Below are positions 35,681 through 44,896 of a DNA stretch of 64,000 bases, one piece after another (the stretch's first letter is position 1; every line of letters begins with the position of its first letter). Below the pieces are notes generated by a model. The model did not search any database. It had not been told where the DNA came from and saw nothing but the letters and a program-made list of their open reading frames with translations. The stretch comes from Rhodococcus gordoniae (GTDB taxonomy: Bacteria; Actinomycetota; Actinomycetes; Mycobacteriales; Mycobacteriaceae), in assembly GCF_001646655.1 (NCBI RefSeq), contig NZ_LPZN01000006.1:108167-172166 (forward strand), written 5' to 3'. Both the position numbers and the translations under genes were made by a program.

Positions 35681-37012
35681 ATGGCAAGACGGACTCTGGT
35701 CCGCGCCGTAGCGGTACTCGGTGCTGCGACGCTCGCCCTCGCCGGGTGCAGTTCGGACGGTGACGATTCGACGTCCGGCACGTCGGCCGGCGACGACGGA
35801 TCGGCGGCCGCGACGACCGTCGAGACCGACTGCGAACCGCAACAGGCCACAGCCGGGACGACTCCCGCCACAGGACCGCTGAAGATCGGCACGATCCTCC
35901 CCGAGACCGGCAGCCTCGCCTTCCTCGGCCCGCCCGAGGTCGCCGCCGTCCGACTCGCCGTCGACGAGATCAACGCCGCCGGCGGGGTTCTCGATCAACC
36001 GGTCGAACTGTTCCCCGGCGATTCCGGCGATACGACGACCGACACCGCGAACACCACCGTCGACCGGCACCTCGCCAACGGCACCCAGGTGATCGTGGGC
36101 GCCGCGTCGTCGTCGGTCTCGCTCAAGGTGATCGACAAGATCGTCAGCGCCGGCGTCGTGCAGTTCTCGCCGGCGAACACGTCCGACCAGTTCGTCTGTT
36201 ATCCCGACCGCGGGTTGTACTTCCGTACCGCCCCGACCGACGTGCTCCAGGCTCAGGCGCTCGCGCAGTTGATCGCCGAGGACGGAGCGCAGCGCGTGTC
36301 GATCCTGGCGCTGAACGACCCGTACGGCACCGGACTCGCCGAGAACACCGTGACCAACCTCGTCGACGCCGGTATCCCGGAGGACCAGATCCAGAAGATC
36401 ATCTACGACCCCAACGCGCAGTCGTTCAACGCGGAGGTCGACCAGGTGGTCAACTTCGGACCGGATGCGGTGGCGCTCATCGGGTTCGAGGAGTCGGCGA
36501 AGATCATCACCCGCATGCACGAGGTCGGCATCGGCCCGTCCGACGGCACGGCCGTGTTCGGCGTCGACGGCAACATGGGTAATGCGCTGGGCGAGAACGT
36601 CGCCGAGGGACTGCTCGACGGCATGGCCGGCACCACGCCGCTGACCGACACCGGGGAGGAGTTCCGGCAGCGGCTGCTCGGTGTCGATCCGGCTCTGATC
36701 GACTTCAACTACGCCGGTGAGTCGTACGACGCCGTGGTGGTCTCGGCGCTGGCCGCAGTGCAGGCGGGGTCGACCGCCGGGGTGGACATCGCCGCGAACA
36801 TCAACTCGGTGACCCGTGACGGGCAGAAGTGCACCAGCTACCAGCAGTGCCTGGATCTTCTTCGTACGGGTGAGGACATCGACTACGACGGTGCCACCGG
36901 CGAACTCAGCTTCGTGGACGCGGGCGAACCGGGTGTGGGCTCGTACGGCCGACTCGTGTTCGGTCCCGACAACACACTGACCACCGAGGACTACATCGTG
37001 GTCGGGGAGTGA
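35681..37012 (+). CDS. Branched-chain amino acid-type ABC binding lipoprotein
   Basis: Extracytoplasmic receptor of the LivJ/amide class, 443 residues. The signal peptide ends at lipobox LALAGC near residue 22, followed by a serine- and aspartate-rich tether (SSDGDDSTSGTSAGDDGS). The mature domain starts PLKIGTILPETGSLAFLGPP and includes LAVDEINAAGGVLDQPVELF, family hallmarks. GGAGAG lies upstream of the ATG. It faces livFGMH tail to tail across one shared hairpin rather than sitting in their operon. The ligand could be a branched-chain amino acid, an amide or urea. Confidence 0.9.
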   Translation: MARRTLVRAVAVLGAATLALAGCSSDGDDSTSGTSAGDDGSAAATTVETDCEPQQATAGTTPATGPLKIGTILPETGSLAFLGPPEVAAVRLAVDEINAAGGVLDQPVELFPGDSGDTTTDTANTTVDRHLANGTQVIVGAASSSVSLKVIDKIVSAGVVQFSPANTSDQFVCYPDRGLYFRTAPTDVLQAQALAQLIAEDGAQRVSILALNDPYGTGLAENTVTNLVDAGIPEDQIQKIIYDPNAQSFNAEVDQVVNFGPDAVALIGFEESAKIITRMHEVGIGPSDGTAVFGVDGNMGNALGENVAEGLLDGMAGTTPLTDTGEEFRQRLLGVDPALIDFNYAGESYDAVVVSALAAVQAGSTAGVDIAANINSVTRDGQKCTSYQQCLDLLRTGEDIDYDGATGELSFVDAGEPGVGSYGRLVFGPDNTLTTEDYIVVGE

Positions 37013-37029
37013 CCGGAAGGTCGTGTGCG

Positions 37030-37061
37030 AAGGGGTGGCCGCCGATGGGCGGTCACCCCTT
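37030..37061. terminator. Bidirectional terminator between binding protein and livF
   Basis: Hairpin with 14-bp arms AAGGGGTGGCCGCC and GGCGGTCACCCCTT (one G-U pair), 4-base loop. It overlaps the livF stop codon on the minus strand and lies 17 bases after the binding-protein stop on the plus strand. Confidence 0.7.
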
Positions 37062-37892
37062 CGGCTTCTCCCGGCTGCCGGCGAGAGTACCGAGATACAG
37101 TTCCACGACCTTCGGGTCGTGCAGCAGATTCGTGCCGGTGTCGGTGTAGGCATTGCGGCCCTGGTCGAGAACGTAACCACGGTCGCAGATCTGCAGGCAG
37201 CGCCGCGCGTTCTGCTCGACCATGATGATCGAGACCCCAGCGGCGTTGATCTTCTTGCAACGGATGAAGACCTCGTCCTGGAACATCGGCGACAGTCCGG
37301 CCGACGGCTCGTCGAGAAGCAGCACCGACGGCTCCATCATCAATGCCCGCCCCATCGCGACCATCTGCCGTTCACCGCCGGACAGTGCCCCCGCCTTGAC
37401 CTTCCGGCGCTCGGCGAGCAGTGGGAACAGCGACGCCACCCGCTCGAACTGCTTCTCGAACGCCTTGGGGCGCAGATAGATCCCCATCTCGAGGTTTTCC
37501 TCGATGGTCAGTGAGGGGAACACGTTCTGCGTCTGTGGTACGTAGCCGATCCCTTTGCGCACGAGGACGTGTGCGGGTGCCGACGTGATCGCGTCCCCGC
37601 CGAGCGTGACGGTACCGCTGCGGATGGGGATGAGACCGAACAACGCCTTGAGCAGAGTGGACTTGCCGGCACCGTTCGGGCCGATGATGCCCACGATCTC
37701 ACCGTCGCGCAGGTAGAAGTTGCAGCCGCGCAGGATGTCCACCCCGGGGAAGTAACCGGCCACGAGGTCGTCGGCGCGCAGGAGTGCGTCGGCCGCGAGG
37801 CGGGCATGCTCCTCCGGGGACGCCGCACGTTCGGCCGGCGTCGTGCCGGTGGGCGTCGTGTCGGTCGGACCAGGACGGATGTTGTCGCTCAC
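37053..37892 (-). CDS. livF: ABC ATPase, LivF-type
   Basis: Second ATP-binding subunit of a branched-chain-amino-acid-type importer, 279 residues. Walker A GPNGAGKST near residues 76-84, YVPQTQNVFPSLTIEENLEM, signature ALSGGERQMVAMGRALM near 175 and LLLDEPSAGLSPMFQDEVF are typical of LivF. The first 40 residues (SDNIRPGPTDTTPTGTTPAE) are an unusual hydrophilic extension. The GTG overlaps the livG stop (GTGA). It is the last gene of the livHMGF operon and ends in a shared terminator. Confidence 0.93.
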   Translation of the reverse strand: MSDNIRPGPTDTTPTGTTPAERAASPEEHARLAADALLRADDLVAGYFPGVDILRGCNFYLRDGEIVGIIGPNGAGKSTLLKALFGLIPIRSGTVTLGGDAITSAPAHVLVRKGIGYVPQTQNVFPSLTIEENLEMGIYLRPKAFEKQFERVASLFPLLAERRKVKAGALSGGERQMVAMGRALMMEPSVLLLDEPSAGLSPMFQDEVFIRCKKINAAGVSIIMVEQNARRCLQICDRGYVLDQGRNAYTDTGTNLLHDPKVVELYLGTLAGSREKPKG

Positions 37893-38971
37893 GGCTTCTC
37901 CACTGTTCTCGCCGTCGTGTCCGTCGCCGCGGCATCGGCCGGATCGCCTCCGGCTCCGGGGTCCGACAGGTCGCCTCCGGCTTCGGGATCCGACAGGTCG
38001 CCTCCGGCTTCGAGGGTCTGCGCCTCCGCGTCGGCGAGGGCGTCGGCGAGTTCGGCGGTCGCGCCCACGGGATTGCCGTCGTCGTCGAATTCGAGCGCCT
38101 GGTCGTGGTGACTGCCGAGATAGGCGTCGACCACGGCCGGATCGGACGACAACGCGTCCGGGGGTGCCTCCGCGATCACCGAGCCCTGCGCCATCACCAC
38201 CACCCAGTCGGAGATGTCGCGGATGACGTCCATGTCGTGCTCGACGAACACCACCGTCGTCCCGTCGTCGCGCAGGGTCTTGATGTGCCCGAGCAGACTC
38301 TGTGTGAGCGCCGGATTGACCCCGGCCATCGGCTCGTCGAGCATGACGACGGTCGGCTCGGTCATCAACGCCCGTGCCATCTCGAGCAGTTTGCGCTGGC
38401 CGCCGGACAGTGAACCGGCGAAGTCGTCGGCCTTCGCCGCCAGACCGAAGCGGTCGAGCAGTTCGTGCGCGCGTGCGGTGATCTCGCGTTCCTGCCGGCG
38501 CCACGTCCACGGCAGCAGCGCACCGGCCATGCGCTCCCCGGTCTGGTGCCGGGCGCCGAGGCGGACGTTGTCGAGGACGGTCATCTTCGACAGTGCCTTG
38601 GTGAGCTGGAAGGTGCGCACGATCCCGCGGCGTGCCACCTGATGGGGGTGGAGTCGGCCGAGCGGGACGCCGTCCATCGCCCACGTGCCGGTGTCGGGCC
38701 GGTCGAAGCCGGTGAGGAGATTGAACAGAGTGGTCTTGCCGGCGCCGTTCGGGCCGATCAGGCCGGTGATGCAGGAGCGCTGGATCTCGAGATGGCCGAC
38801 ATCCACGGCCGTGAGGCCCCCGAAGGTGCGGCGCAGGTCGTCGACGACGAGGATCGGGTCGGGCTTGGCGACGCCGGGCGTGCGGGAGACGCCGGCGAAC
38901 AGGACGGCGCGTTCGTCCGCGCCGAGTACCGTCCGGGACGGCTGCGGGTCGGGTCGGATCGTGTCAGGCAT
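37889..38971 (-). CDS. livG: ABC ATPase, LivG-type, with repetitive acidic tail
   Basis: First ATP-binding subunit of the importer, 360 residues. Walker A GPNGAGKTT, the LivG-specific long insertion with RRGIVRTFQLTKALSKMTVL, signature SLSGGQRKLLEMARALM and VMLDEPMAGVNP are clear. The catalytic core ends near residue 285. The remainder is an acidic, alanine-rich tail with a 9-residue repeat (EAGGDLSDP) encoded by 27-bp tandem copies at 37942-38014. Most LivG proteins stop near 255-290 residues. The start overlaps livM by 8 bases. Confidence 0.93.
   Translation of the reverse strand: MPDTIRPDPQPSRTVLGADERAVLFAGVSRTPGVAKPDPILVVDDLRRTFGGLTAVDVGHLEIQRSCITGLIGPNGAGKTTLFNLLTGFDRPDTGTWAMDGVPLGRLHPHQVARRGIVRTFQLTKALSKMTVLDNVRLGARHQTGERMAGALLPWTWRRQEREITARAHELLDRFGLAAKADDFAGSLSGGQRKLLEMARALMTEPTVVMLDEPMAGVNPALTQSLLGHIKTLRDDGTTVVFVEHDMDVIRDISDWVVVMAQGSVIAEAPPDALSSDPAVVDAYLGSHHDQALEFDDDGNPVGATAELADALADAEAQTLEAGGDLSDPEAGGDLSDPGAGGDPADAAATDTTARTVEKP
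37942..38014. repeat. 27-bp tandem repeat in livG
   Basis: Two full copies (37942-37968 and 37969-37995) and a partial third (37996-38014) of a 27-bp unit, GGTCGCCTCCGGCTTCGGG followed by ATCCGACA. It stays in frame and encodes the repeated E/G-AGGD-x-x-D-x peptide in the tail of LivG. Slippage could change copy number without breaking the gene. Confidence 0.85.
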
Positions 38972-39953
38972 CGAGTTGCACCTTCCGCTTGCTTCCCAGG
39001 ATGCCTTGTGGCCGGAAGACCATCATCACCGCGATGAGAACGCCGAGCAGTACGTACCGCATCGCGCCGACCTGCTGTTCGGTGAGGGGAAGCAGCGGGT
39101 CGGGCCCGGCGATCGCCTGTCGCAGGAAGGCGTCCGGGAGGGTGAGCAGGAACCAGAACACCATCGCACCGAGCACCGGTCCGAAGACCGTTCCCGCCCC
39201 GCCGAGGATGAGTGCGCCGAATGCGAAGAAGGTCTGTGCCGTCGAGTAGAAGTCGGGGTTGATCGACTTGGTCTGCAGCGCGTTGAAGATTCCGCCGAGG
39301 CCGCCGATCATGCCGCCGAGCACGAGGGCCTGCATCTTGTAGGCGAAGACGTTCTTGCCGAGTGCGCGGGCCGCGTCCTCGTCTTCGCGCACCGCTTCGA
39401 GGACCCGTCCCCACGGACTGTGGGAGAGGAGGTGGACCAGACCGCACAGCAGCAGCACGAGCGTCCACCCGACGACCATCGCCCACAGGTCGTCGCCGTA
39501 GAACCTCATACCGAGCAGGTTGTACTGGCGACTCGAATCGAACGGGCTCAGGGAGGTGAACGGCTCGGCGAATCCCCACAGGCCGCGGGTGGAGCCGGTC
39601 ACCGAGTCGGACGCGGTGGAGCGGAACATCAGGCGCAGGATCTCCGCCGCGGCGATCGTGGCGACGGCGAGATAGTCGGCGCGCAATCGCAGGGTGGGGA
39701 TACCGAGGACCAGGGCGAGCAGACCTGCCAGGGCGAGACCTACGAGGATGCCCACCCACAACGGCTGGTCGTAGGTGACGGTCATGATGCCCACGCCGTA
39801 ACCGCCCAGCAGTGCGAAGCCGATCTGCCCGAAGTTCAGCAGGCCGGCGTAGCCGTAGTGCAGGTTCAGCCCGATCGCGAGCAGAGCGTAGAAGATCGCC
39901 GACGGACCGATGAGCTGGGCGAAGGAAACCTGGAGTACCGCAACGATATCCAT
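38964..39953 (-). CDS. livM: ABC permease, LivM-type
   Basis: Membrane subunit of the branched-chain-type importer, 329 residues with about eight to nine helices. It begins with MDIVAVLQVSFAQLIGPSAI. The conserved segments are YALLAIGLNLHYGYAGLLNF near residue 25, where N-x-x-Y-G-Y-A-G is the family mark, and VREDEDAARALGKNVFAYKM, the ATPase-docking loop, then ALVLGGMIGGLGGIFNALQT. It sits 3 bases after livH and overlaps livG, so all four are one operon. The C terminus reads FRPQGILGSKRK, as in other LivM. Confidence 0.94.
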   Translation of the reverse strand: MDIVAVLQVSFAQLIGPSAIFYALLAIGLNLHYGYAGLLNFGQIGFALLGGYGVGIMTVTYDQPLWVGILVGLALAGLLALVLGIPTLRLRADYLAVATIAAAEILRLMFRSTASDSVTGSTRGLWGFAEPFTSLSPFDSSRQYNLLGMRFYGDDLWAMVVGWTLVLLLCGLVHLLSHSPWGRVLEAVREDEDAARALGKNVFAYKMQALVLGGMIGGLGGIFNALQTKSINPDFYSTAQTFFAFGALILGGAGTVFGPVLGAMVFWFLLTLPDAFLRQAIAGPDPLLPLTEQQVGAMRYVLLGVLIAVMMVFRPQGILGSKRKVQLDA

Positions 39954-39956
39954 GGG

Positions 39957-41327
39957 TCACCCGATCCTTGTCCGACTGCCGAGGATGCCCTGGGGGCGGA
40001 TGACCAGGATGACGATGAGGACGAGCAGGCCGCCGATGTACTTCAGGTCCGGATTGATCACGAGGGTGGACAGCTGGACGAGCAGGCCCACCACGACGCA
40101 TCCGACCAGCGCGCCGTAGGCGGTACCGAGACCGCCGAGGATGATGCCGGCGAACATCAGCAGCAGCAGCTTGAAGCCCATCTCCCACTGCACGCGCCCG
40201 CCGAGCTCCGACAGGCCGAAGAGCACACCGCCGAGTGCGGCGAGCCCGCCGCCGAGCCCCCACACGAAACGGATGACGTGTTCGACGTCGATCCCCGACG
40301 ACGCCGCGAGGTCGCGGTTGTCGGCCACGGCGCGCATGGCCTTGCCGATCCGGGTGCGCTGCAGCAGCAGTGCCACCCCGACGAGCACCACCAGGCTGAT
40401 CACGATGCACGCGAGGTTGACCGGTGTGATCGCGATCGGCCCCCACACCAGCTGTTGCTGGGCCTGGTAGTCGTCGAACGCCTGTGTACGGTCGGAGAAG
40501 AAGGCCAGGATGAGATAGCGCAACGAGATCGCGAGCCCGATCGACACCACCAGCTGCGCGATCAGACCGGTGTGGCGCCGCCGGAGCGGAGCCCAGATCA
40601 GCGTGTTGTTGAGCAGGCCGATGACGATGCCGACGATCACCGCCAGGATCGTGGCCGGTATCAACCGGATGCCGAGCGTGACATTGAAGATCCACGCCGC
40701 GACCGCCCCGAGGGTCACCAATTCTCCGTGGGCGAAGTTCGTCAGGCCCGTGGTGCCGAAGATGAGGCTCAGGCCCACCCCGGCGATGGCGATGACCAGG
40801 CCGAAACGCAGACCGTCGACGATCGTGCGGATCAGCGTCTCGCTCCAGGCCACCGTCGAGCCGGTGCGGGCCTCGCCGAACGAGAAGATCACCGTGTTCG
40901 CCTGTCCCGGCGCCACTTCACGGGTGACGGAGGTCTGGACGGTGACGTCGTCGGGCAGACTCCCGGTGTCGACCTCGAAGACGTAGGTGCCGGGTGGGAC
41001 GCTGAGTTCCCAGCGTCCGCCGTCGGCCGACTCGGCTTCCGCGACCACCTCGCCGCCAGTCGTCGTCGCACGGACGACGACGCCGTCGAGACGTTCACCG
41101 GCGTTGTTCAGCGTGCCGCGGACGGTCACCCCTGCCGCGGGCTCCTCGTCGGGGGACGCCGGTGCCGTGGTCGCGGGCGGGGAGGGTGGATCCGGTGGAT
41201 CCTGCGCGGAGGAGAATCCGGCGCCGAGAAGAACGAACAGGACACCCGTGAGCGTGACGAGTACGGCGCGAACCGATCGGCGGAGTGTCGACGTCGGTGG
41301 TCGCCGACATCCCGAGGTTGGGGCCAC
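39957..41327 (-). CDS. livH: ABC permease, LivH-type, with exported N-terminal domain
   Basis: Permease of 456 residues, about 160 longer than ordinary LivH. The permease part starts near residue 160 and carries GVGLSLIFGTTGLTNFAHGE and the docking loop RTRIGKAMRAVADNRDLAAS. In front are a signal-like helix (VRAVLVTLTGVLFVLLGAGF), a proline-rich linker (DPPDPPSPPATTAPA) and a beta-rich domain of about 80 residues (GVTVRGTLNNAGERLDGVVV, then GRWELSVPPGTYVFEVD), which resembles carboxypeptidase-regulatory/CNA-B folds. That domain should lie outside the membrane next to the binding protein. GTG start; first gene of the operon. Confidence 0.9.
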   Translation of the reverse strand: MAPTSGCRRPPTSTLRRSVRAVLVTLTGVLFVLLGAGFSSAQDPPDPPSPPATTAPASPDEEPAAGVTVRGTLNNAGERLDGVVVRATTTGGEVVAEAESADGGRWELSVPPGTYVFEVDTGSLPDDVTVQTSVTREVAPGQANTVIFSFGEARTGSTVAWSETLIRTIVDGLRFGLVIAIAGVGLSLIFGTTGLTNFAHGELVTLGAVAAWIFNVTLGIRLIPATILAVIVGIVIGLLNNTLIWAPLRRRHTGLIAQLVVSIGLAISLRYLILAFFSDRTQAFDDYQAQQQLVWGPIAITPVNLACIVISLVVLVGVALLLQRTRIGKAMRAVADNRDLAASSGIDVEHVIRFVWGLGGGLAALGGVLFGLSELGGRVQWEMGFKLLLLMFAGIILGGLGTAYGALVGCVVVGLLVQLSTLVINPDLKYIGGLLVLIVILVIRPQGILGSRTRIG

Positions 41328-41544
41328 GCGGGTCCTCCCGGTCGGTGCGCTGTCATCGAGCGCGGCGCCGCGCCCGAGGCGTCATCCGAACAGGGATGAC
41401 GCCGGACTACGGTGTCGTGAGAGGGGACTCTAGCGGCTGCGACGCGGCTCGAGGGAAAAATTGGATCACCCGGACGTTTCGGTCTCGTTTCTTCGGTTCA
41501 CGAGCGTTCGCAGATACCGGCGGGAAGCAGGTCGGGCGGTGTGG

Positions 41545-41573
41545 CCGACGCTGTCGCCCTCGGTCCCTAGACT
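41545..41573 (+). promoter_or_regulatory. polA promoter, leaderless
   Basis: -10 element TAGACT (41568-41573) ends 7 bases before the GTG start of polA; a weak -35 CCGACG (41545-41550) lies 17 bases upstream. There is no ribosome site, so the polA mRNA probably starts at its GTG. Confidence 0.55.
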
Positions 41574-41580
41574 GGCACGC

Positions 41581-44304
41581 GTGACCCGTGCATCCACTTC
41601 CGCGACGTCCATCGCGGCCACCGACGACCGCCCGACCCTGCTGCTCCTCGACGGCCATTCGCTCGCGTTCCGCGCGTTCTACGCGCTGCCCGCCGAGAAC
41701 TTCAAGACCCACAGCGGGCAGACCACGAACGCGGTCTACGGGTTCACCTCCATGCTCATCAACCTGCTGCGCGACGAACAGCCCACGCACGTCGCGGCGG
41801 CATTCGACGTCAGCCGCAAGACCTTCCGCGCCGAACTGTTCGCTGCCTACAAAGCTCAGCGCAGCGCCGCGCCCGACGACTTCAAGGGCCAGATCGACCT
41901 CACCAAGGACGTCCTCGGGGCGATGGGGATCCCGGTGATGGCGATCGAGGGTTACGAGGCCGACGACATCATCGCCACGCTCGCCACACAGGCGCATGCG
42001 CGGGGCTTCAAGGTGCTCGTGGTGACGGGCGACCGCGACGCGCTCCAGCTCGTCAACGGCGAGATCACGGTGCTGTACCCGCGGCGCGGCGTCTCCGACC
42101 TGACGCGCTTCACCCCCGAGGCGGTGGAGGAGAAGTACGGGCTCACCCCCGAGCAGTATCCCGATTTCGCGGCGCTGCGCGGCGACCCGAGCGACAATCT
42201 GCCCGGCATCCCCGGTGTCGGTGAGAAGACCGCCGCGAAGTGGATCCGGGAGTACGGAAGCCTGAGCGGACTCGTCGACCGCGTCGACGAGGTGCGCGGG
42301 AAGACCGGCGACGCGCTGCGCGAGAATCTGTCCAACGTGCTGCTCAACCGTCAGCTCACCGAGATGGTGCGCGACGTGGCGGTGCCCTACACCCCCGAGC
42401 AGCTCGCGCTCGCCCCGTGGGATCGCGACCGGATCCACCGCCTGTTCGACGATCTCGAGTTCAAGGTGCTGCGCGACCGGCTGTTCGAGACGCTCTCGTC
42501 GGCCGAGCCCGAGGCCGAGGAGGGCTTCGAGGTACGCGGCGGGATCGTCGAGCCGGGTGCCCTCGGGGACTGGCTGACCGAACATGCTCCGGCGGGCCGA
42601 CGGCACGGCCTCGCCGTGGTGGGCACCGGCACCCCTTACGGCGGCGACGCGACCGCGATAGCCGTCGCCGGTGCCGACGGCGAGGGTGCCTACGTGAGCA
42701 CCGTGGCGCTCACCCCGGAGGACGAGAACGCTCTCGCCGCGTGGCTCGCGAATCCTGCGGTGGAGAAGGCCGTGCACGAGGCGAAGCCCGCCATCCACGC
42801 GCTGCGCGGTCGTGGCTGGTCGCTCGCCGGCATCACCAGCGACACGGCGCTCGCCGCCTATCTGGTGCGGCCCGGGCAGCGCTCGTTCAAGCTCGACGAC
42901 CTGTCGCTGCGCTACCTCAAGCGTGAGCTTCGGGTGGAAGACACCGGGGCGCAACAACTCTCGCTGCTCGACGACGAGGACGCGGCCGACGCGCAGGCGG
43001 CCGAGACCCAGATCCTCGCCGCGCGCGCCGTCGTCGACCTCGCCGCGTCCCTCGACACCGAACTCGGAGACATCGAGTCGGTGCGGCTGCTCACCGAGAT
43101 GGAACTGCCCCTGCTCGAGGTCCTTGCGGACCTCGAGGCCACCGGCATCGCCGTCGACGCGACACACCTGCACGACCTGCAGTCCGAGTTCGCGGCCCAG
43201 GTGGCCGCGGCCGCGAACGCCGCCTACGAGGTCATCGGCAAGCAGATCAATCTCGGTTCGCCGAAGCAGCTGCAGGTGGTGTTGTTCGACGAGCTCGAGA
43301 TGCCGAAGACGAAGAAGACCAAGACCGGATACACCACCGACGCCGACGCGCTGCAGAACCTGTTCGACAAGACGGGTCACCCTTTCCTCGAACATCTGCT
43401 CGCGCACCGTGAGCACACCAAGATGAAGACCACCGTCGACGGGCTGATCAAATCCGTCGCCGACGACGGCCGCATCCACACCACCTTCAACCAGACCGTC
43501 GCGGCGACGGGCCGGCTCTCGTCGACCGAGCCGAATCTGCAGAACATCCCGGTGCGGACCGAGGCCGGTCGCCGGATCCGCGACGGCTTCGTCGTAGGCG
43601 ACGGCTTCGACGTGCTGCTCACCGCCGACTACAGCCAGATCGAGATGCGCATCATGGCGCACCTGTCGGCCGACGAAGGACTCATCGAAGCCTTCCGCAC
43701 CGGCGAGGACCTGCACACCTTCGTGGCGTCGCGCGCGTTCGGGCTGCCGCTCGAGGAGGTCACACCGGAACTGCGTCGCCGGGTCAAGGCGATGTCCTAC
43801 GGCCTCGCCTACGGGCTCAGCGCCTACGGGCTGGCGCAGCAGCTGAAGATCTCCACCGACGAGGCCCGCGAACACATGGAGGCCTATTTCACCCGCTTCG
43901 GCGGCGTGCGCGACTACCTCTACAACGTGGTCGAGGAGGCCCGCAAGGTCGGCTACACGTCCACGTTGTACGGCCGCCGGCGGTACCTTCCCGACCTCAA
44001 CAGCGACAACAGGCAGCGCCGGGAGATCGCCGAACGCGCCGCGCTCAACGCCCCCATCCAGGGCACGGCCGCCGACATCATCAAGGTCGCGATGATCGAC
44101 GTGCAGAAGGCGCTGAACGAGGCGGGGTTGCGGTCGCGGATGCTGCTGCAGGTGCACGACGAGCTCGTGCTCGAGGTGGTCGAATCCGAACGCGAGCAGG
44201 TCGAGGCGCTCGTGCGCGACAAGATGGACTCGGTGATCGAGCTGTCGGTGCCGCTCGAGGTCTCGGTCGGCTACGGCCGCAGCTGGGACGCCGCCGCACA
44301 CTGA
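41581..44304 (+). CDS. polA: DNA polymerase I
   Basis: Repair and Okazaki-fragment polymerase of 907 residues. The N-terminal 5'-3' exonuclease/flap domain starts LLLLDGHSLAFRAFYALPAE and has GYEADDIIATLA, VVTGDRDALQLV and GDPSDNLPGIPGVGEKTAAK. The middle proofreading-like domain (about 310-510) lacks the D-x-E motif, so 3'-5' exonuclease activity is expected to be absent, as in mycobacterial PolA. The polymerase domain has motif A TADYSQIEMRIMAHLS, motif B RRVKAMSYGLAYGLSAYG and motif C LQVHDELVLEV. GTG at 41581 is chosen over upstream in-frame codons because of the leaderless -10. Confidence 0.97.
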   Translation: MTRASTSATSIAATDDRPTLLLLDGHSLAFRAFYALPAENFKTHSGQTTNAVYGFTSMLINLLRDEQPTHVAAAFDVSRKTFRAELFAAYKAQRSAAPDDFKGQIDLTKDVLGAMGIPVMAIEGYEADDIIATLATQAHARGFKVLVVTGDRDALQLVNGEITVLYPRRGVSDLTRFTPEAVEEKYGLTPEQYPDFAALRGDPSDNLPGIPGVGEKTAAKWIREYGSLSGLVDRVDEVRGKTGDALRENLSNVLLNRQLTEMVRDVAVPYTPEQLALAPWDRDRIHRLFDDLEFKVLRDRLFETLSSAEPEAEEGFEVRGGIVEPGALGDWLTEHAPAGRRHGLAVVGTGTPYGGDATAIAVAGADGEGAYVSTVALTPEDENALAAWLANPAVEKAVHEAKPAIHALRGRGWSLAGITSDTALAAYLVRPGQRSFKLDDLSLRYLKRELRVEDTGAQQLSLLDDEDAADAQAAETQILAARAVVDLAASLDTELGDIESVRLLTEMELPLLEVLADLEATGIAVDATHLHDLQSEFAAQVAAAANAAYEVIGKQINLGSPKQLQVVLFDELEMPKTKKTKTGYTTDADALQNLFDKTGHPFLEHLLAHREHTKMKTTVDGLIKSVADDGRIHTTFNQTVAATGRLSSTEPNLQNIPVRTEAGRRIRDGFVVGDGFDVLLTADYSQIEMRIMAHLSADEGLIEAFRTGEDLHTFVASRAFGLPLEEVTPELRRRVKAMSYGLAYGLSAYGLAQQLKISTDEAREHMEAYFTRFGGVRDYLYNVVEEARKVGYTSTLYGRRRYLPDLNSDNRQRREIAERAALNAPIQGTAADIIKVAMIDVQKALNEAGLRSRMLLQVHDELVLEVVESEREQVEALVRDKMDSVIELSVPLEVSVGYGRSWDAAAH

Positions 44305-44341
44305 GCCGTACAGGAAGACCGCGACGCACGGACGACGACGC

Positions 44342-44368
44342 CCGCCCCCGAATGCCGGGAGCGGGCGC
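44342..44368. terminator. Hairpin between convergent polA and trxA
   Basis: Interrupted stem: outer GCCCGC/GCGGGC (44342-44347 and 44363-44368) continued by an inner CCCG/CGGG, in the 80-base gap between the two convergent stops. Confidence 0.5.
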
Positions 44369-44384
44369 CGTCGATGCGAGTGGG

Positions 44385-44756
44385 TCAGCCCTGCTCGGCG
44401 CGAGCCTCGGCGATCTGCTTGCGCACATCGTCCATGTCGAGGTTCTTGACCTGCGAGACCAGATCCTCGAGCGCGGCAGGCGGAAGAGCACCGGCCTGGT
44501 TGTAGACGAGGATGCCTTCGCGGAACGCCATGATCGTGGGGATCGAGCGGATGTTCGCCGCTGCCGCGATGGCCTGCTCGGCCTCGGTGTCGACCTTCGC
44601 GTGCACGACGTCGGGGTGTTTGTCCGACGATGCCTCGAAGGTGGGGGCGAACTGCTTGCAGGGGCCGCACCAGTCGGCCCAGAAGTCGACGAGCACGATG
44701 TCGTTGCTCGTGACGACCTCGTCGAAGTCCTGCTGGGTGAGAGCCTTGGTTGCCAC
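44385..44756 (-). CDS. trxA: Thioredoxin
   Basis: Small dithiol redox protein, 123 residues, cytosolic; reduces disulfides and supplies enzymes such as MsrA. The active site WADWCGPCKQFAP lies near residues 28-40, with the conserved cis-proline segment IRSIPTIMAFREG near 69-81. A C-terminal extension of about 15 residues (DMDDVRKQIAEARAEQG) is charged. The GTG at 44756 is supported by GAAAGGA five bases upstream; the longer in-frame reading is not. It is convergent with polA. A separate trxB/trxC pair probably exists elsewhere in the genome, so this may be an accessory thioredoxin. Confidence 0.93.
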   Translation of the reverse strand: MATKALTQQDFDEVVTSNDIVLVDFWADWCGPCKQFAPTFEASSDKHPDVVHAKVDTEAEQAIAAAANIRSIPTIMAFREGILVYNQAGALPPAALEDLVSQVKNLDMDDVRKQIAEARAEQG

Positions 44757-44815
44757 GGAAATCCTTTCGGTCGGGCGTGTCGACGGGTCCAACATCCGGT
44801 CGCAGTTGTTTCTTC

Positions 44816-44851
44816 CCGTCACGTCTTCCTTCCGCCCACGCTACGTGACGG
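44816..44851. terminator. 9-bp inverted repeat between glxA-type gene and trxA
   Basis: Perfect arms CCGTCACGT (44816-44824) and ACGTGACGG (44843-44851), 18-base spacer. It lies downstream of the regulator stop and upstream of the trxA promoter, so it may be a terminator or an operator for trxA. Confidence 0.4.
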
Positions 44852-44896
44852 CACCGCGTCGGGGGACGCGTCGAGACGGGCGAACCGAGGGATGCG

